Positions 38,012 through 50,203 of a stretch of 64,000 nucleotides of DNA are shown here, piece by piece. Under the pieces are notes generated by a model. The model searched no databases, was not told the origin of the DNA, and worked only from the letters and a program-made list of their open reading frames with translations. Position numbers and translations under genes: made by a program. This stretch comes from Peribolospora baueri (lineage: Eukaryota; Basidiomycota; Peribolosporomycetes; Peribolosporales; Peribolosporaceae), in the NCBI GenBank assembly GCA_029717555.1, contig JAMDHS010000041.1:62001-126000 (forward strand), in the 5' to 3' direction. Each line of letters starts with the position of its first letter. Within the stretch, counting starts at the first letter, position 1.

Positions 38012-39653
38012 ATGGCCTTCGTACCACCACCACCGTCGATCGCTTGGAGAGGCGCTCGCATTCTCCGGCGCCGTCCCGCCGTCGTCTCGCTCGGCTTCCA
38101 GCGACCTTGGCTGGCGTCCAGGAGCGGATCAATTGATGTGTTCGGACATGCTCCCGCTGCTTTTCGCCCAGTCTCTACCGAAGCTGCCCCCCAGGCTGCA
38201 TCCTCGCCGCCTCCTTCGCGGCGACGCTCGTCCCTGGGCCGGCGGTTTAGGGTGGCCGTCTTGCTCGCCAGCGGAGTCGCCGCCGTGACCTTGTGGGCGT
38301 CGACCTCTTCTTCGTCTACTCCCCGGCTCACACCTTATGCTTTCACGCGCCTCACCGTCCACTCTGTCGAATCGCACACCCGAGACAGCAAGATCATCTC
38401 GCTTGCTTTGCCCGCCTCGCTCCTTCCCGTGCCGCCCGCACGGAACGAGGGAGACATTTCCTCCGAATGGCTCGCTCAAGGGCCTATCCAGAGCATCTTC
38501 ATTAAGGAGCCGAGCTTGCAGATTGAGCGTGCCTACACTCCTCTCGACGACTTCGATAGGTGCGAGAAGGCGGGCCCATCCCGCGATGCCGACCACCTGG
38601 TGCGCATCCTTGTCAAGCGGTATGAAGACGGGGAGGTATCCAGGTACCTCCATCGCCTTCAAGCTGGAGATTCTGTCGAAATACGAGGGCCCGTAAAGAG
38701 CTGGCCTTGGGAGGAAGGCAAGTATGACGATGTAGCCATGGTAGGTCAGCCGGTCCTTAATCGTGACCGTTCATGCAATGAATGGCCGTGAAATGGCTCC
38801 TGTCGGCTCACAACCTTGCGACTCTGGACTCGCTCTTGTTTGCCAATGGTTACAGATCGTCGGAGGAACAGGTATCACCCCCGCCTACCAACTGTTGCAG
38901 TCCCAACTCGCCTCCACTGCCGCCGACAGTCTACGCCGACCTCGCTTTACTCTCCTGTACGCCAGCCCCTCGCCTTCCACGGTCCTGCTCAGGCGCGAGC
39001 TAGACCGGCTCAGGGCTGCTCATCCGGATCGGGTCAGGCTGGCCTACTTCGTCGACCGACTCGACGAAGGGGATGCCCTTCCGCATCTCACAACGTCTAT
39101 CCCCGACCCTTCACTTTGGAGCCGGATAGCCTCCATCTTCTCTTTCTCTTCCCCCCCTTCGAACTCCCTTTCGAAGCAGTTGGCGGCAGAAGAAGAAGCG
39201 AAGAGGCGTCTCGGATTGGAGAAGATAGGGAGGATGGACGAGTCCGACCTGCACCGATGGCTTCCATCCCCTCGATCTTGGGATTCGTCCTCCACAAGCC
39301 ACGGCGACCCCGGTCCTTCAGAAGGGACGGCGAAGGGACCGCAAGTATCGCAGGTAGATGCGGAAGGAAGGAAGAGTGGAAACGCCATCGTGCTCGTCTG
39401 TGGACCGGATGCGTGAGCGAACTTCTCTCGTTCTTTTTCTTGCACCCCTCTTATCGCTCACGTTGCTTTTCCCCGCCCGCTCTGCTACACTTCTTTTCCG
39501 GTCTACCTGTTTCGCCCCGCTCCTTCGTCTCCCCCACCCAGAATGGTCGCCGCGATATCAGGCCCTCGCTCCCGCGACGGGCGTTCTCAAGGCCCCCTGC
39601 GCGGGATGCTAGGTCAGCTGAGATACCGCCCTGAGGAGGTCTTCAAGCTTTGA
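38012..39653 (+). CDS. Mitochondrial FAD/NAD(P)H oxidoreductase, CYC2-like (cytochrome b5 reductase fold)
   Basis: Three exons: 38012-38740, 38856-39412, 39542-39653; 465 residues in frame. The N-terminus is basic and lacks acidic residues until ~42 (a presequence), followed by one membrane segment at ~80-97 (RVAVLLASGVAAVTLWAS). Then comes the ferredoxin-reductase-like FAD domain with RAYTPL (~173-178) and the NAD domain with GGTGITPAYQLLQ (~246) and LVCGPDA near the end; it closes with GPLRGMLGQLRY and EEVFKL. Presequence plus single anchor plus this domain resembles yeast Cyc2, an inner-membrane flavoprotein that helps reduce heme for attachment to cytochrome c. Other b5-reductase relatives are possible, so no symbol is given. 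A low-complexity insertion lies at ~330-420. Start: upstream in-frame reading begins with TTG; first ATG is 38012. Confidence 0.88.
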
Positions 39654-40175
39654 ACATGGTGAGACCGCAGTCGCTCTCGTCTTCTGGCGTCACCCGTGAG
39701 ACTATGTAATACCTGCCAAGTGCCGCCAGCCGTCTAGGATTAGGAATAGATTAGATACTCGTCCCATCAAAGATAGTTCGTCCTGACGAGAGCAGTATAG
39801 TATATATATGTGTGTGTGTGAGTGAAGACCTCGGACGTGGAGCGCAAGAAGAGCCGACGGAGAAAAAGTGTAGAGGGTAAAGAGCGCGGGTTAGATGCTA
39901 ATGTTAGTCTCTACTGCTATCATGTCGGGCGAGGCGCCGGTGCAGAGACGCTCAAGTCGATCTAACACAAAAGTCCAGACGTGGATGGAGGCGGAAAGGA
40001 CGGGAACACAACGGTAAAGGAGTGTGACGGAGTGCGGGCACTCGGGATGGGCGAGAGAGCTCCAACGCTCACAGAGCGGAGTGAGTAGGGAATAGAGAAA
40101 AGAGAAGGAATGAGAATTGTGTGGATTTTCTCAATGGAGAGAAAGCAAGCTAGCTGCAGAGACGTCTGCCAGGTC
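39654..40175. other. Convergent 3' region between the CYC2-like gene and EFR3
   Basis: About 520 bp with a TA/TG dinucleotide run at 39801-39820. No gene supported. Confidence 0.5.
39801..39820. repeat. Compound dinucleotide microsatellite
   Basis: A TA run passes directly into a TG run over 20 bp, in the 3' region of convergent genes. Likely length-variable between strains. Confidence 0.85.
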
Positions 40176-43100
40176 TCAGACCTGATAGGGCGGGACGATG
40201 AGAGCGGGGGCCCTGTAGAGAGAAGGAGCAAGATGTACGAGTTAGTTCACCAGTCGCGCATAGCAGATCCGCAACCACTGTTCTCCGCAAACCAGCTCTA
40301 AGGAAAATTGCCTCACCTCGGCGCGTCCTCCTTTGGAGCCTTGAGCGTGCTATCATCAGCATCACCACTTTCCCCAGCACCGGCGGTAGCGCTCTCTTCC
40401 CTCGCCCCCGCATCCTCATCTACACCGGTACCGACCTTCAACCGGTCCAACAAGTCCTTCACCTCGTCCGTCGTGCCGCCCTTCATCGCCTTCCTGCTCG
40501 CCCTACGCCGCGCAGCCGTAGTAGGCGCGCCCGCGCCACCCCCCGTTTCGCTGGTGGAGGTGTACACTGTCCCTGGCGGGGCGAGCGAGTCACCCGCACC
40601 GGTGGAGTGCAATGACTGCTCCGTCGTCCCAGTCGTGTTAGGAAGATTGCGAGTCGAGGACGGTCCGCCTGTGGTGGTTGCCAGTCAAGGAACGAAGTAA
40701 GGTCGGACGTCCGAGTCCGTCAGTATCGACTTCGCTGTCCTAGGACGAAACCAGGCCCAGAGCCATGCGAGCAAGCACACCCTTGACTATTGACGGTGAC
40801 TCACCAAGGGCCTCGCGCAGGTCTTCGATACCGATTTCTCGACTGGCGTGCCTCCCACCAATGCCTGCCCCGTTTACGCTGTGGGTCTCGACGGAGGCTA
40901 AGGCAGAGGAGAGCTTGAGAAGAGGGGAAATGTCGCTGGTCCCACGAGCGCCGCCAGTATAGTCGAGAGGAGAGGTTCGCGCGACGGCTGCGCGGACGAG
41001 ACGAAGGCGGAATTGCGTATTAAAGGTGAGGATCAGTCTCATGCTTCTCGCAAAAGAAAATTTGCTGAAAGGTAAGCCTCACATTCCTTGACAGCGCTCT
41101 CGACGCTCCAATCCTTTGCGAACCACCTCTTCAACCCATCAGCCGAGAGGCCCGTCGCCTTTTGCACGCGCTCGTTCCGAATGAGGGTGTCGATAACGAG
41201 GGCGGCATCGAACATCGGGGAGCCCGTGGCAGAGGTCTCACCGTCGCGGATGAAGTCGAGCGAATCGGGGAATGCCGTAGGTTGGCCAGGCAGGGTGAGG
41301 ACAGGGGACAGGGGAGGTACCGAGGGTAGAGGGATGTTGGGGAGGGCGGAGAGGGCCTGTGTGTCGTCATATGCAAAGCTAGTGTCAGCATTACAAAACA
41401 GAAGTAGACAAGAAGACAACTTCGGAGGACGCTCTCACCTTCTGAGCGACGTCCGTTATTGGAGCGCTCTCCCACACCTGTCCAAGCTTCGCAAAGATCC
41501 TCGCAACAACCAACCTACACGTCACTCTCCTGTGCGTCTCGTGGTTCGCACCGCCGACCGGCCCGTGCCGGTCGTTTTCGCCATTCGCATGCGGCGGAGC
41601 GAGAAGTTGAGTTCCTGCGGCTCGATCGAGGGCGAAGAGCATGGGGACGAGCGTGAGTGTTGCAGGGCCGGGTAGTTCGACGACGGCAGTGGAGAGGATA
41701 TCGAGCAAGAGCGCAAAATCCATTGGCGTCGCGACGGGGGCCGGCCGGTCGGCGTCCTTGCCGTGCGGAGTCGGCGGCGAGGCGTCCCTTCGTTCGACGC
41801 GGGCGAGAACGTTGAGGACGAAGGTCCGCCGCGAGCCGTTACTAGCAACACCCTGCTTAACCTTGATGTCCTCGCGACCACCGCCCTCGTTGCTCTCGCC
41901 CGCTTTGGTGCTAGGGGACCTGCTGGGCGGGGAGCTGGTGAGGGGGAAGAGGCTATTGCTGACAGCGAGAGTGTACACGCTCGCGGCGAGGGCATGTAGA
42001 AACCGAGTAGCTTGGACGCTGCCTTCGGTCAAGGCGGCAAACGCCCGTGGTCCATTGGATGGACTATCGGCTAGGGGTGTCGTGGAGGTCGACGAGGATC
42101 GCATTATGGCAGGAATGGAGTTGGCCTCGCCGCCGCCGGGCTTACCGTTGGGGGAGGACACTGAGGCGGGCGCTACGGGCCCGTCGTTGTCTCTGACATC
42201 GCTCGACTTCAAACCATCCCTGGCCGGGACGTCGCTTCGCCCAACCCCGCCCCTTTCATCGTCGTCGATCTCATGCTCCAAAAAGGCGAGCAGAGCCTGA
42301 GCGTACGCAAGGCGGACGGCATGATTCGGCTCACAGAGCAAAGGTACTGTCTGCTGCCAGATCTCTGTCGATATCTTGTTGCGCATTCCCGCGCCAGTGA
42401 TGGCTAGGGGCGGTTCAGACCGCTCTCTGGTAGGCGTGAGAAGCGCGGGGGCTTTGCCCTTGGGAGAAATCTTGATGGTGTCGTCAATGCCAATATTGAC
42501 ATCAAGGCCCGCCTTTTCAGGATCGCTCGACTCGCCGGGGTCATTGCCGCCAGCAGCCGTCTTCACCTTTTCCTCTACCGCCATCTGCACTTCTCCGCCA
42601 CTAGCTTTGGCCGCGCTCATCACACCAGTCAAGCAAGACAGCAAAACGCGCATGGCTTCGTTGCGCTCCACCCGCTCCTTATCCGTCGGCGAGCTCTCCG
42701 AGCTGTCCTGTCCATCGATGTCCTCCCTGTAAAGGACTGGGCTGAGCTGAATGTCCGTGATGCGCTCGGACACCTCCTCCGCCACGTCGCTAATCTGGTC
42801 AGCGTAGTAGACATGCGTGCCCAAACCGCTCACGGCGCGCGAGAGCGGGGGCAACAGAGCGTCCTGGACATCGACCTTGATGCGGCGGATGACAACGTTG
42901 ATCAGGACGTTGAGCACATCCGACGTACTGAGTCCAACGAGCGAAATCTCGCGACTTGTGAGCAGGGTGGTGATCATATCGAGGAGCGTGCTGTGCTTGG
43001 ATGTTGTGGGAATGTCCGGCAGCGCGGCCAGGGCGGAGATCAAAGTGGAAAGCACTACGAAACGGTAGGGCAGCTGAGCGAAATGGGCGAGCGTCTCGGC

Positions 43101-44579
43101 CAGCCAGCCACACCATTCCGCGTTCGCCCAGGGTCCGGCCCTGTTGGCGGTGACGGCTTTTGCCCTGTCCGAGTCCATCCAGGCGATGACAAGCTCGGTA
43201 GCCTCACCGACTTGAATCGCATTGGCTTGGCGATAGAGCGTCTGAAAGGCGTTAATGGCGGACGAGGCCACATCTTCGTTGGAGGGACCTTTCTCTCCTG
43301 TGACATGCACGTTGATAGACGGGGCACGACGAATAGACAGAGGTCGGCGGCGGGATTGGAATTCCGGAAAAGAAGGCGCCTGAGGCTCGCCGCGCCTGGA
43401 CCTGTTCAAGGGAAGAATAGCCATGGGTTACACTCAAGTAGATGCCCTCGGAGCAGCGAGAGCATTGATCCAACTGAGGACACGTACTCGCTCCGCAAAA
43501 AGTCTAATGTTACCTCTTTGTCGAGGATGTTCTCTAAAAGAGCCGGGAGAATGGTCGAAGACTGTCGCTTGAAATCAATGGTGAAAAGAGCATCGCTCGC
43601 CACTGCTCCAGATAGGGCTCCCAGACCAATGAGACGAGTACTGGAAAACATTGGCAGGGTATTGTATGGTCGATCAGTGTGGTCCGGGACGTGCGCAAAG
43701 GGCACCTAAATAACATGCTTCTCACCGGTTTCGAGTTTCCAGATCGCCTTCTTCGGCCTTCTCAGAGGAAGCATTGGTGCCTCCGCCGCCGGCAGCTCCC
43801 CGTCCTCGAGCCGGCTCGGTGGAAAGGTCTGCAAACCTATGAAGGAGCTTGACATAGTCCCCCGAGAAGGTGTTATCGACGGACACCGTGGACGGGTCGA
43901 GGAAGGTAGAGAGCGCATAAAACTGGCGACGAGAAGCGTGGTTAGAGTTGAGCGGGCGTACTAAACATGACCAGCAAGACGATTTTGCGCTCTTCGAGAA
44001 CACTCACGCAACCAGCGGCCTTGGCAGTCACATCGAGATCCCGACCCCCGACGGTCGCCGCTTGACCGGAGATGGACGGTCCTGCGCGCGCAGAAAGCGC
44101 AGCGTCGACGATGGAAAGCGCAGGACGAGCAATATAGCTGATCGAGCGCCGACATTCAGTGATCAGATGCTTGAGGATGGAGAGGGTGATGATGAGTCCG
44201 CTGGCAAGGGCACCGGAGCCGACGGTTGGACGGGAGACCGTTAGAAGCGAGAAGCATGACACACGGAGCCGTGGAAAACCTTGACAGTCACTATTTTCAG
44301 GCCGCCTTGGGTCTGTAGACTCTCTCTCTCTCATACTCACCCCTTAGCCTTGACGCCTTTGCTCCCGCCCGCCGCCAAAGCTCTGGCGTCCTTCTGTGCC
44401 CTCTCCTCAAGCACCTGACCAAGCTTAGGCAGTTTGGCGGGCTTGTTGCTGGCATAGTAGGTCAGGCGAGAAAGCTCGGACGAGCTCGGCTTCCAGTCTG
44501 GGCTGGCCTGGAGGAGGATCTTGGGGGGCGGATAGCACTCGAGGACGAGGCGCCTGTGATTCTTGGTCGGAATACACAT
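40176..44579 (-). CDS. EFR3: EFR3-like plasma-membrane PI4-kinase scaffold
   Basis: Nine exons on minus: 44579-44341, 44200-44008, 43922-43726, 43640-43488, 43401-41439, 41356-41083, 40987-40805, 40668-40317, 40212-40176; 1196 residues in frame. The start is typical: Met-Cys-Ile-Pro-Thr-Lys then NHRRLVLECYPPP, with Cys2 a likely palmitoylation site beside a basic patch. ELSRLTYYASNKPAKLPKLG follows, then helical repeats (TLSILKHLITECRRSISY; LPALLENILDKE; INVHVTGEKGPSNEDV). Efr3 anchors Ypp1 and PI4-kinase Stt4 at the plasma membrane to make PI4P. Large low-complexity loops break the middle. The splice from exon 4 to 5 has two possible donors, GTACGT at 43487 (used here) and GTGTAA nearer the acceptor. 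The C-terminus (KAMKGGTTDEVKDLLDRL) is helical. Divergent from UBA1. Confidence 0.88.
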
Positions 44580-45060
44580 TGATCCGATCGCGTTTGCGCT
44601 CGAGGCGGGTGACGTGGGATGCTGCTGGCGAAGGGCGAAATCGAGCAAGGGGAAATAAGGGCTTCTGCTGTGGGTCGGCTTTCAGGCTCGGCAAGAGATC
44701 ATAGTCTGAGAGGTAAGGATCAACATGGCGGAGCTCAGGACACGGACAACCCGGTCTCGCTGCCCCCACGGAGCGAGCGGGGAGTCGAGCGTGACCAACC
44801 TTCCCGCCCAAGACACGTCCACGTGCGCGTGAGAAGGTCGGAGATAGGCGGACAAGGGGGATGGCGCAGGAGTGATCGGAGCGAACGACATGTGCGTAGA
44901 GACGGAAGGACAGCCAACATCCACCCATCCACCGCTTGAGACTGGTCATCAATCGCCTGTCGTCTTTCCACCATCCTCCTTCTGTCGTCGTTTCTTCTGG
45001 CCTCTACTTTTCATTCTGTTGTACCTCTCACCCGGACCGATTTGACATCCCCTTTTCGAA
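44580..45060. promoter_or_regulatory. Bidirectional promoter region, EFR3 / UBA1
   Basis: 481 bp between start codons. The side next to UBA1 is a pyrimidine-rich stretch (about 44965-45050), common before fungal housekeeping ATGs. No TATA box seen. Confidence 0.5.
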
Positions 45061-48000
45061 ATGGCTACCGCTATGAAGGTGGACGACGAAAACATCGACG
45101 AGGGTCTCTACTCTCGCCAGCTGTGCGTCGGCCCCTTCTTTGACGTTTCGTTCCCGCTTCGTTCCTTGCCTGCGTAGAAAGAGCGTGCTTATTCTTTTTC
45201 TTTCTCTTGTTATTCTTTCAGATACGTGCTCGGCCACGATGCCATGAAGCGCATGGCCGTGAGCAACGTCCTCGTTGTCGGTCTTAAGGGCCTCGGTGCT
45301 GAGATCGGTGAGTGGCGACGAGGTGCAAACGCTCGGCTGTCATAACCGTTTCTCATCCCTTTTCTTCTGCTTTTTTACATTAGCCAAGAACATTGCTCTT
45401 GCTGGCGTCAAGTCTGTCACTCTCTTCGACCCTGCCCCCGTTGCCATCTCCGACCTCTCCACCCAGTTCTTCCTCCGTCCTTCTGACATCGGCAAACCGC
45501 GCGCAGATGCCACCGCGCCGAGGTTGGCCGAGTTGAACACTTACGTCCCTGTGCGAGTGCTCCAGGAGGAATCCTTGACGCCGGAGGTTTTGGCCCGCTT
45601 CGAGGTGAGCACGGCTCAATGCCAGCACAGTTCGATCGTGCCTGCTTGCTGTCGGTGGCACCTATCTCACATACTCCTCGTCTTCAATTTGCGTTGATCA
45701 GGTTGTAGTGCTCACAGATGTGGACACGTCGAGACAACTGGAGATCAACGACTGGACGCATGGGACCAGGACGAAGTTCATCAGCGCCGACGTGCGAGGA
45801 TTATTTGGGTACGTCTTCCTTCACCTCTGTGATAACCGCGCAGTCGCTGCCTATGGTGCGGAGGATTGAATATTGTATCATGTTCCACTTCGTAGGTCGG
45901 TCTTCACCGATTTCGGCCCGGAGTTTCCAGTCATCGACCCAACAGGCGAGAACCCCCTAAGTGGCATGGTGACCTCGATCGAGCAGGAGTCTGATGCTCT
46001 TGTCACAACCTTGGACGAGACGCGGCACGGACTCGAAGATGGTGACTATGTCACATTTTCAGAGGTCAAGGGTATGGAGGAGGCGAATAACTGCGCTCCG
46101 CGCAAAGTGTCTGTGAAGGGTGAGCATTTACTCCCGATGGCGCGACGTTTCGAAACGGCCTGCTGATCAGCGCGTTGGACCTCACCACCAAAGGACCATA
46201 CACGTTTACCATTGGCGACACGTCCGGTTGGAGCCCGTACAAGAGTGGCGGTATCTTCACACAGGTCAAGGTGCCGAAGGTGATCGACTTTGTGAGTATC
46301 TCAAGTCCCACGCCAGACGTCAGCTATAGTGCTTAGTGGTGACATTTTACTCGTTCTTCTAGAAACCCCTGAGGGAGTCCTTGAAGTCCCCAGAGATCCT
46401 TATGACCGATTTCGCAAAATTCGACCGACCTCCTACCCTGCATGCCGGTTTCCAAGCTCTATCTGCTTTCCGCGAAGCGACCGGGCGGCTCCCAGCGCCG
46501 CGCTCAGATGCGGACGCCGCCCAGATCATTTCTCTGGCGAAGCAAATCCACACCCAGGCGCAGGGTGAAGGGGAGCTTGATGAGAACGTTTTAAAGCAGC
46601 TCGCCTACCAAGCTATGGGCGACCTGTCCCCCATGGTTGCGGTGATCGGTGGGTTCGTCGCCCAGGAGGTGCTGAAGGCCTGCTCTGGCAAGTTCCACCC
46701 GCTGGTACAGCACCTTTATTTCGACGCCCTCGAGGCCCTACCTGTCAAGGTAGCGGCTGGCGAGGTTCCTGCCGAGGACTTCCAGCCTATTGGATCGCGG
46801 TACGACGGTCAGATCGTCGTCTTCGGAAAGGAGTTCCAGAGCAAGATTGCGGACTATCGTCAATTCCTCGTAGGCTCTGGTGCCATCGGATGTGAGATGC
46901 TGAAGAACTGGAGTATGATGGGCCTCGCTTCCGGCCCCAAGGGTCAGATTCACGTCACGGACATGGACCAGATAGAGAAGAGCAATCTCAACCGCCAGTT
47001 CTTGTTCCGCCCCAAGGACGTCGGTAGCTTCAAAGCTGACACCGCTGCTGCTGCCGTCGCGGACATGAACTATGACCTCAAGGGCAAGATTAAGAGCTAC
47101 CAGAATCGCGTCGGCCAGGAAACGGAGGGTGAGCGTCTTTTTTTGTGAGGTTGGAATGGGCGACCAGAGGCCTGATATCGTGTTCGCTTCCAGACATTTA
47201 CGGTGACAAGTTCTTTGCCAACCTCGATTGCGTGACCAACGCGCTCGACAACGTCGCTGCTCGTCAATACATGGACCGGCGCTGTGTTTACTACGAGAAG
47301 CCTCTGCTCGAGTCTGGCACACTTGGTACCAAGGCCAACACGCAGGTGAGTTTGCTTTTTTTTTTTGTCTCTGTCCCGTCTCGATGTCCAGCGAGACGGA
47401 GCCGCCGCAACTCACCTTTGCTGATAAACTGCCGCAGGTCGTCATCCCGCACCTTACGGAGTCGTATTCCTCATCGCAAGACCCGCCCGAGAAGTCCATC
47501 CCCGTGTGCACGCTGAAAAACTTCCCCAACGCGATTGAGCACACTATCCAGTGGGGCCGCGAGCTCTTCGACGAGTACTTCGTAAAGCCTGCGGAGACAG
47601 TCAACCTCTATCTCTCTACTCCCAACTTCGTCGAGGGCACGCTCAAACAGTCCGGCGATCCTAAGGGCCAGTTGGACCAGATCAAGAGCTACCTCGTGGA
47701 CCAAAAACCTATCTCGTTCCAGGAGTGCATCGTTTGGGCGAGGCTCAAATTTGAGGAGAACTACAACAACACGATCAGGCAGTTGCTGTTCTCTCTTCCC
47801 AAGGACGCCGTGAGTTCTGCGCTTTTGTCTTCTGTCACCGATCACACTTCGCGCGGCTGACGTCAGTTCTGTTCTTCATCTGCTCTTACACAGGTCACCT
47901 CTTCGGGTCAACCCTTCTGGGCTGGTCCTAAGCGAGCTCCGGATCCGATCACCTTCGATCCTGAGGATGTGAGTTGCATTACCCCGCTTCGATTTGCCTT

Positions 48001-49417
48001 CCATATTTCCCCTTATGCGGCTCCTCACATGCCCGATCATCTTCTTCCAGCCCCTCCATCTTGACTTTGTCATCGCAGCTGCGAACTTGCACGCCTACAA
48101 TTATGGCCTCAAGGGCGAGATCGACTCGGCGCTCTTCAAGAAAGTCCTCGCTGATGTCATCGTACCAGAGTTCGCTCCGAAGTCAGGTGTCAAAGTCCAG
48201 GTGAACGAGAATGAGACGCCGGGGAACGGCAACGAGAACGTCGGTGAGTATTCAGACTTAACTTGGACTAATGGTACTAGCGTGTCTCTTCAGTTGCCCG
48301 ATGGTTTTGGGCATGCTAGCTGACTTGGTGTCTCCCGGTTCTTTGACTGACAGACGATGATGCCATTGCGAACCTCGCCGCTGCCCTCCCTCAACCATCT
48401 GCCGTCGCCGGCTACCGTTTAACGCCGATCGAGTTCGAGAAGGACGACGATACCAACTTCCACATGGATTTCATCACCGCCGCAAGCAACCTGCGTGCCA
48501 TCAACTACGGCATCACGCCCGCTGACCGCCACAAGACCAAGTTCATCGCGGGTAAGATTATTCCCGCCATCGCAACCACCACTTCGCTTGCTACGGGACT
48601 GGTCTGCATCGAGCTTTACAAGGTGAGGTTTCCTCGCACTTTGCAGACTGTGGCGATCGGAGGAAATCGAAGCTGATTGCGTGTCCATTGCAACGGCACC
48701 AACACGGTGTAGGTCATTGACGGCAAGAACAAAGTGGAGGATTATCAGAACGGGTTCGTCAACCTCGCCCTGCCGTTCTTCGCCTTCTCGGACCCGATCG
48801 CAGCGCCGCGCATGAAGTACAATGATACGGAGTGGACCTTGTGGGACCGCTTTGAGATCAATGAGGATGTCACGCTCAGGGAATTCATCGACTGGTTCCA
48901 GAAGGAGCATCAGCTCGAGGGTGAGCTCAACGTTTGAAGGGAGATATCTGCCACAGAAGCCCTCGAACCTGACGATGCGTTTCTTCCATTACCCTCTCCG
49001 CAGTCACGATGTTGAGCTCTGGTGTGTCGATGCTCTATGGCTTCCTGTCCAAGAAGAAGCTTGAAGAGAGACTCAAGATGCGCATGTCCCAGCTCGTCGA
49101 GACGGTTTCTAAGAGTGCGCACCCGTACCCTTTTTGCGTATCCTGTCATCCCTGAGCAGCCTCTCGGGGGGCGGGGCTGGAGCTGTTACTGACCTGTCCG
49201 TTCTTAATTTGGTCCGAATCGAAAGAGGCCATCCCGCCGCACGTCAAGGCGTTGCTCGTGGAGGTCATGGTGAACGACAGAGAGGGCGAAGACGTCGAAG
49301 TGCCCTTCGTGAAGGTGAGCTTCCTGAGGCGCTTCCATTTTTGGTAGGACCGCTTGAGAGGCGTCCTATAACCATCCGGAATCTTTCCTTCCTTCGATCA
49401 AGGTCAACATCCGTTGA
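45061..49417 (+). CDS. UBA1: Ubiquitin-activating enzyme E1
   Basis: Sixteen exons: 45061-45122, 45222-45307, 45384-45604, 45702-45808, 45896-46119, 46194-46291, 46363-47128, 47194-47345, 47438-47809, 47894-47968, 48051-48243, 48354-48622, 48713-48920, 49004-49114, 49226-49314, 49403-49417; 1015 residues, in line with yeast Uba1. It adenylates ubiquitin with ATP, binds it as a thioester and passes it to E2 enzymes. Seen: inactive adenylation half ([14 protein letters not shown]), active half ([16 protein letters not shown], then [17 protein letters not shown]), catalytic Cys596 in [11 protein letters not shown], second catalytic-half helices, and the C-terminal ubiquitin-fold domain ([20 protein letters not shown]) that recruits E2. 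The last exon encodes only VNIR and the stop. Cytosol and nucleus. It is the most intron-rich gene here. Confidence 0.97.
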
Positions 49418-50203
49418 GGACTTCGCGCATCGCATGCGCTCCCTCTCATACCTCGTACCGTCTCGTCAGCACCCGCCGCTCGTCCGCTCGCTCATAATGC
49501 TCGTGCGGCCTGTATCCATGTCATGGACCCTCACAATGAGATAGTATATTGATTGTCCATCGTTGAAGGAGCAAGCTTTCGTGCGCGCTTGTAATTCGTT
49601 GCAGCTGCTGCGGCGCATTGCTCTTGCTTGCACGCCGGATCTGAAGATGTTCATTAGCGAGCAGAGCCGCGTCGCGGAGGGGTAACAGAAGAGGAAGGAG
49701 AAAAGGGGATGGGATGAGAAAGAAGTACGGTCATGTCTTCCTTTGCATGGCGGGTCTCACCATCGCGACGAGACTGCGTTCCCATCCCGAAAAGTAGCTT
49801 GCGTCGTCTCCGTTCAAGTCTACTTGCGCCGGGCAAGCTGTTGGAGGACGTTGGGACACATTTGCGAGTGAGTGACATGTGACCGTCGCCGACTCATTCA
49901 AGTGATGATCACAAGACACCAAATGCCGCCCTCCAATATTAATATTAAAGCGAACGGCCCGATCGGGGCGGATGGATGGACTTGCTGTCCCTGCTCTCGT
50001 CCTCTCGCTATAGCTACTTACTGGACGACGACAACGACAACGACGACCGCCACCATCACCACCACCACCACCATTGCCACCACCGTCACCGCACCCATCT
50101 GACGCGGCACGGCTTCGTTGATTTTAATGCAACCCCTCCCGGACACCAATCATAGCACGATCCGGCCTACCTTCCTCCGCGTGTCTCAAAAACGACGCCG
50201 ATA
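49418..50203. other. Intergenic region after UBA1
   Basis: About 790 bp. It holds the UBA1 3' end, a stretch at ~49600-49690 that reads weakly like coding on both strands (see rejected items), and a triplet-rich tract just before the next gene. No gene supported. Confidence 0.45.
50022..50094. repeat. GAC/CAC-type triplet-rich tract
   Basis: Imperfect GAC/AAC triplets pass into CAC/CAT triplets, about 110 bp upstream of the ATG at 50204. It probably lies in the promoter or 5' leader of the NTF2-like gene. Confidence 0.7.

Noticed and set aside
42813-43709. 298-codon open frame on plus, antisense to EFR3
   Set aside because: It is opposite the large EFR3 exon and has no family features.
46738-47604. 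288-codon open frame on minus, antisense to UBA1
   Set aside because: It is opposite highly conserved E1 sequence and contains no motif of its own.
49600-49690. Stretch that reads like coding on plus (LLRRIALACTPDLKMF) and, with splicing, on minus
   Set aside because: Neither strand offers a convincing start codon, upstream exon or family match. It remains a faint possibility of a small gene only.
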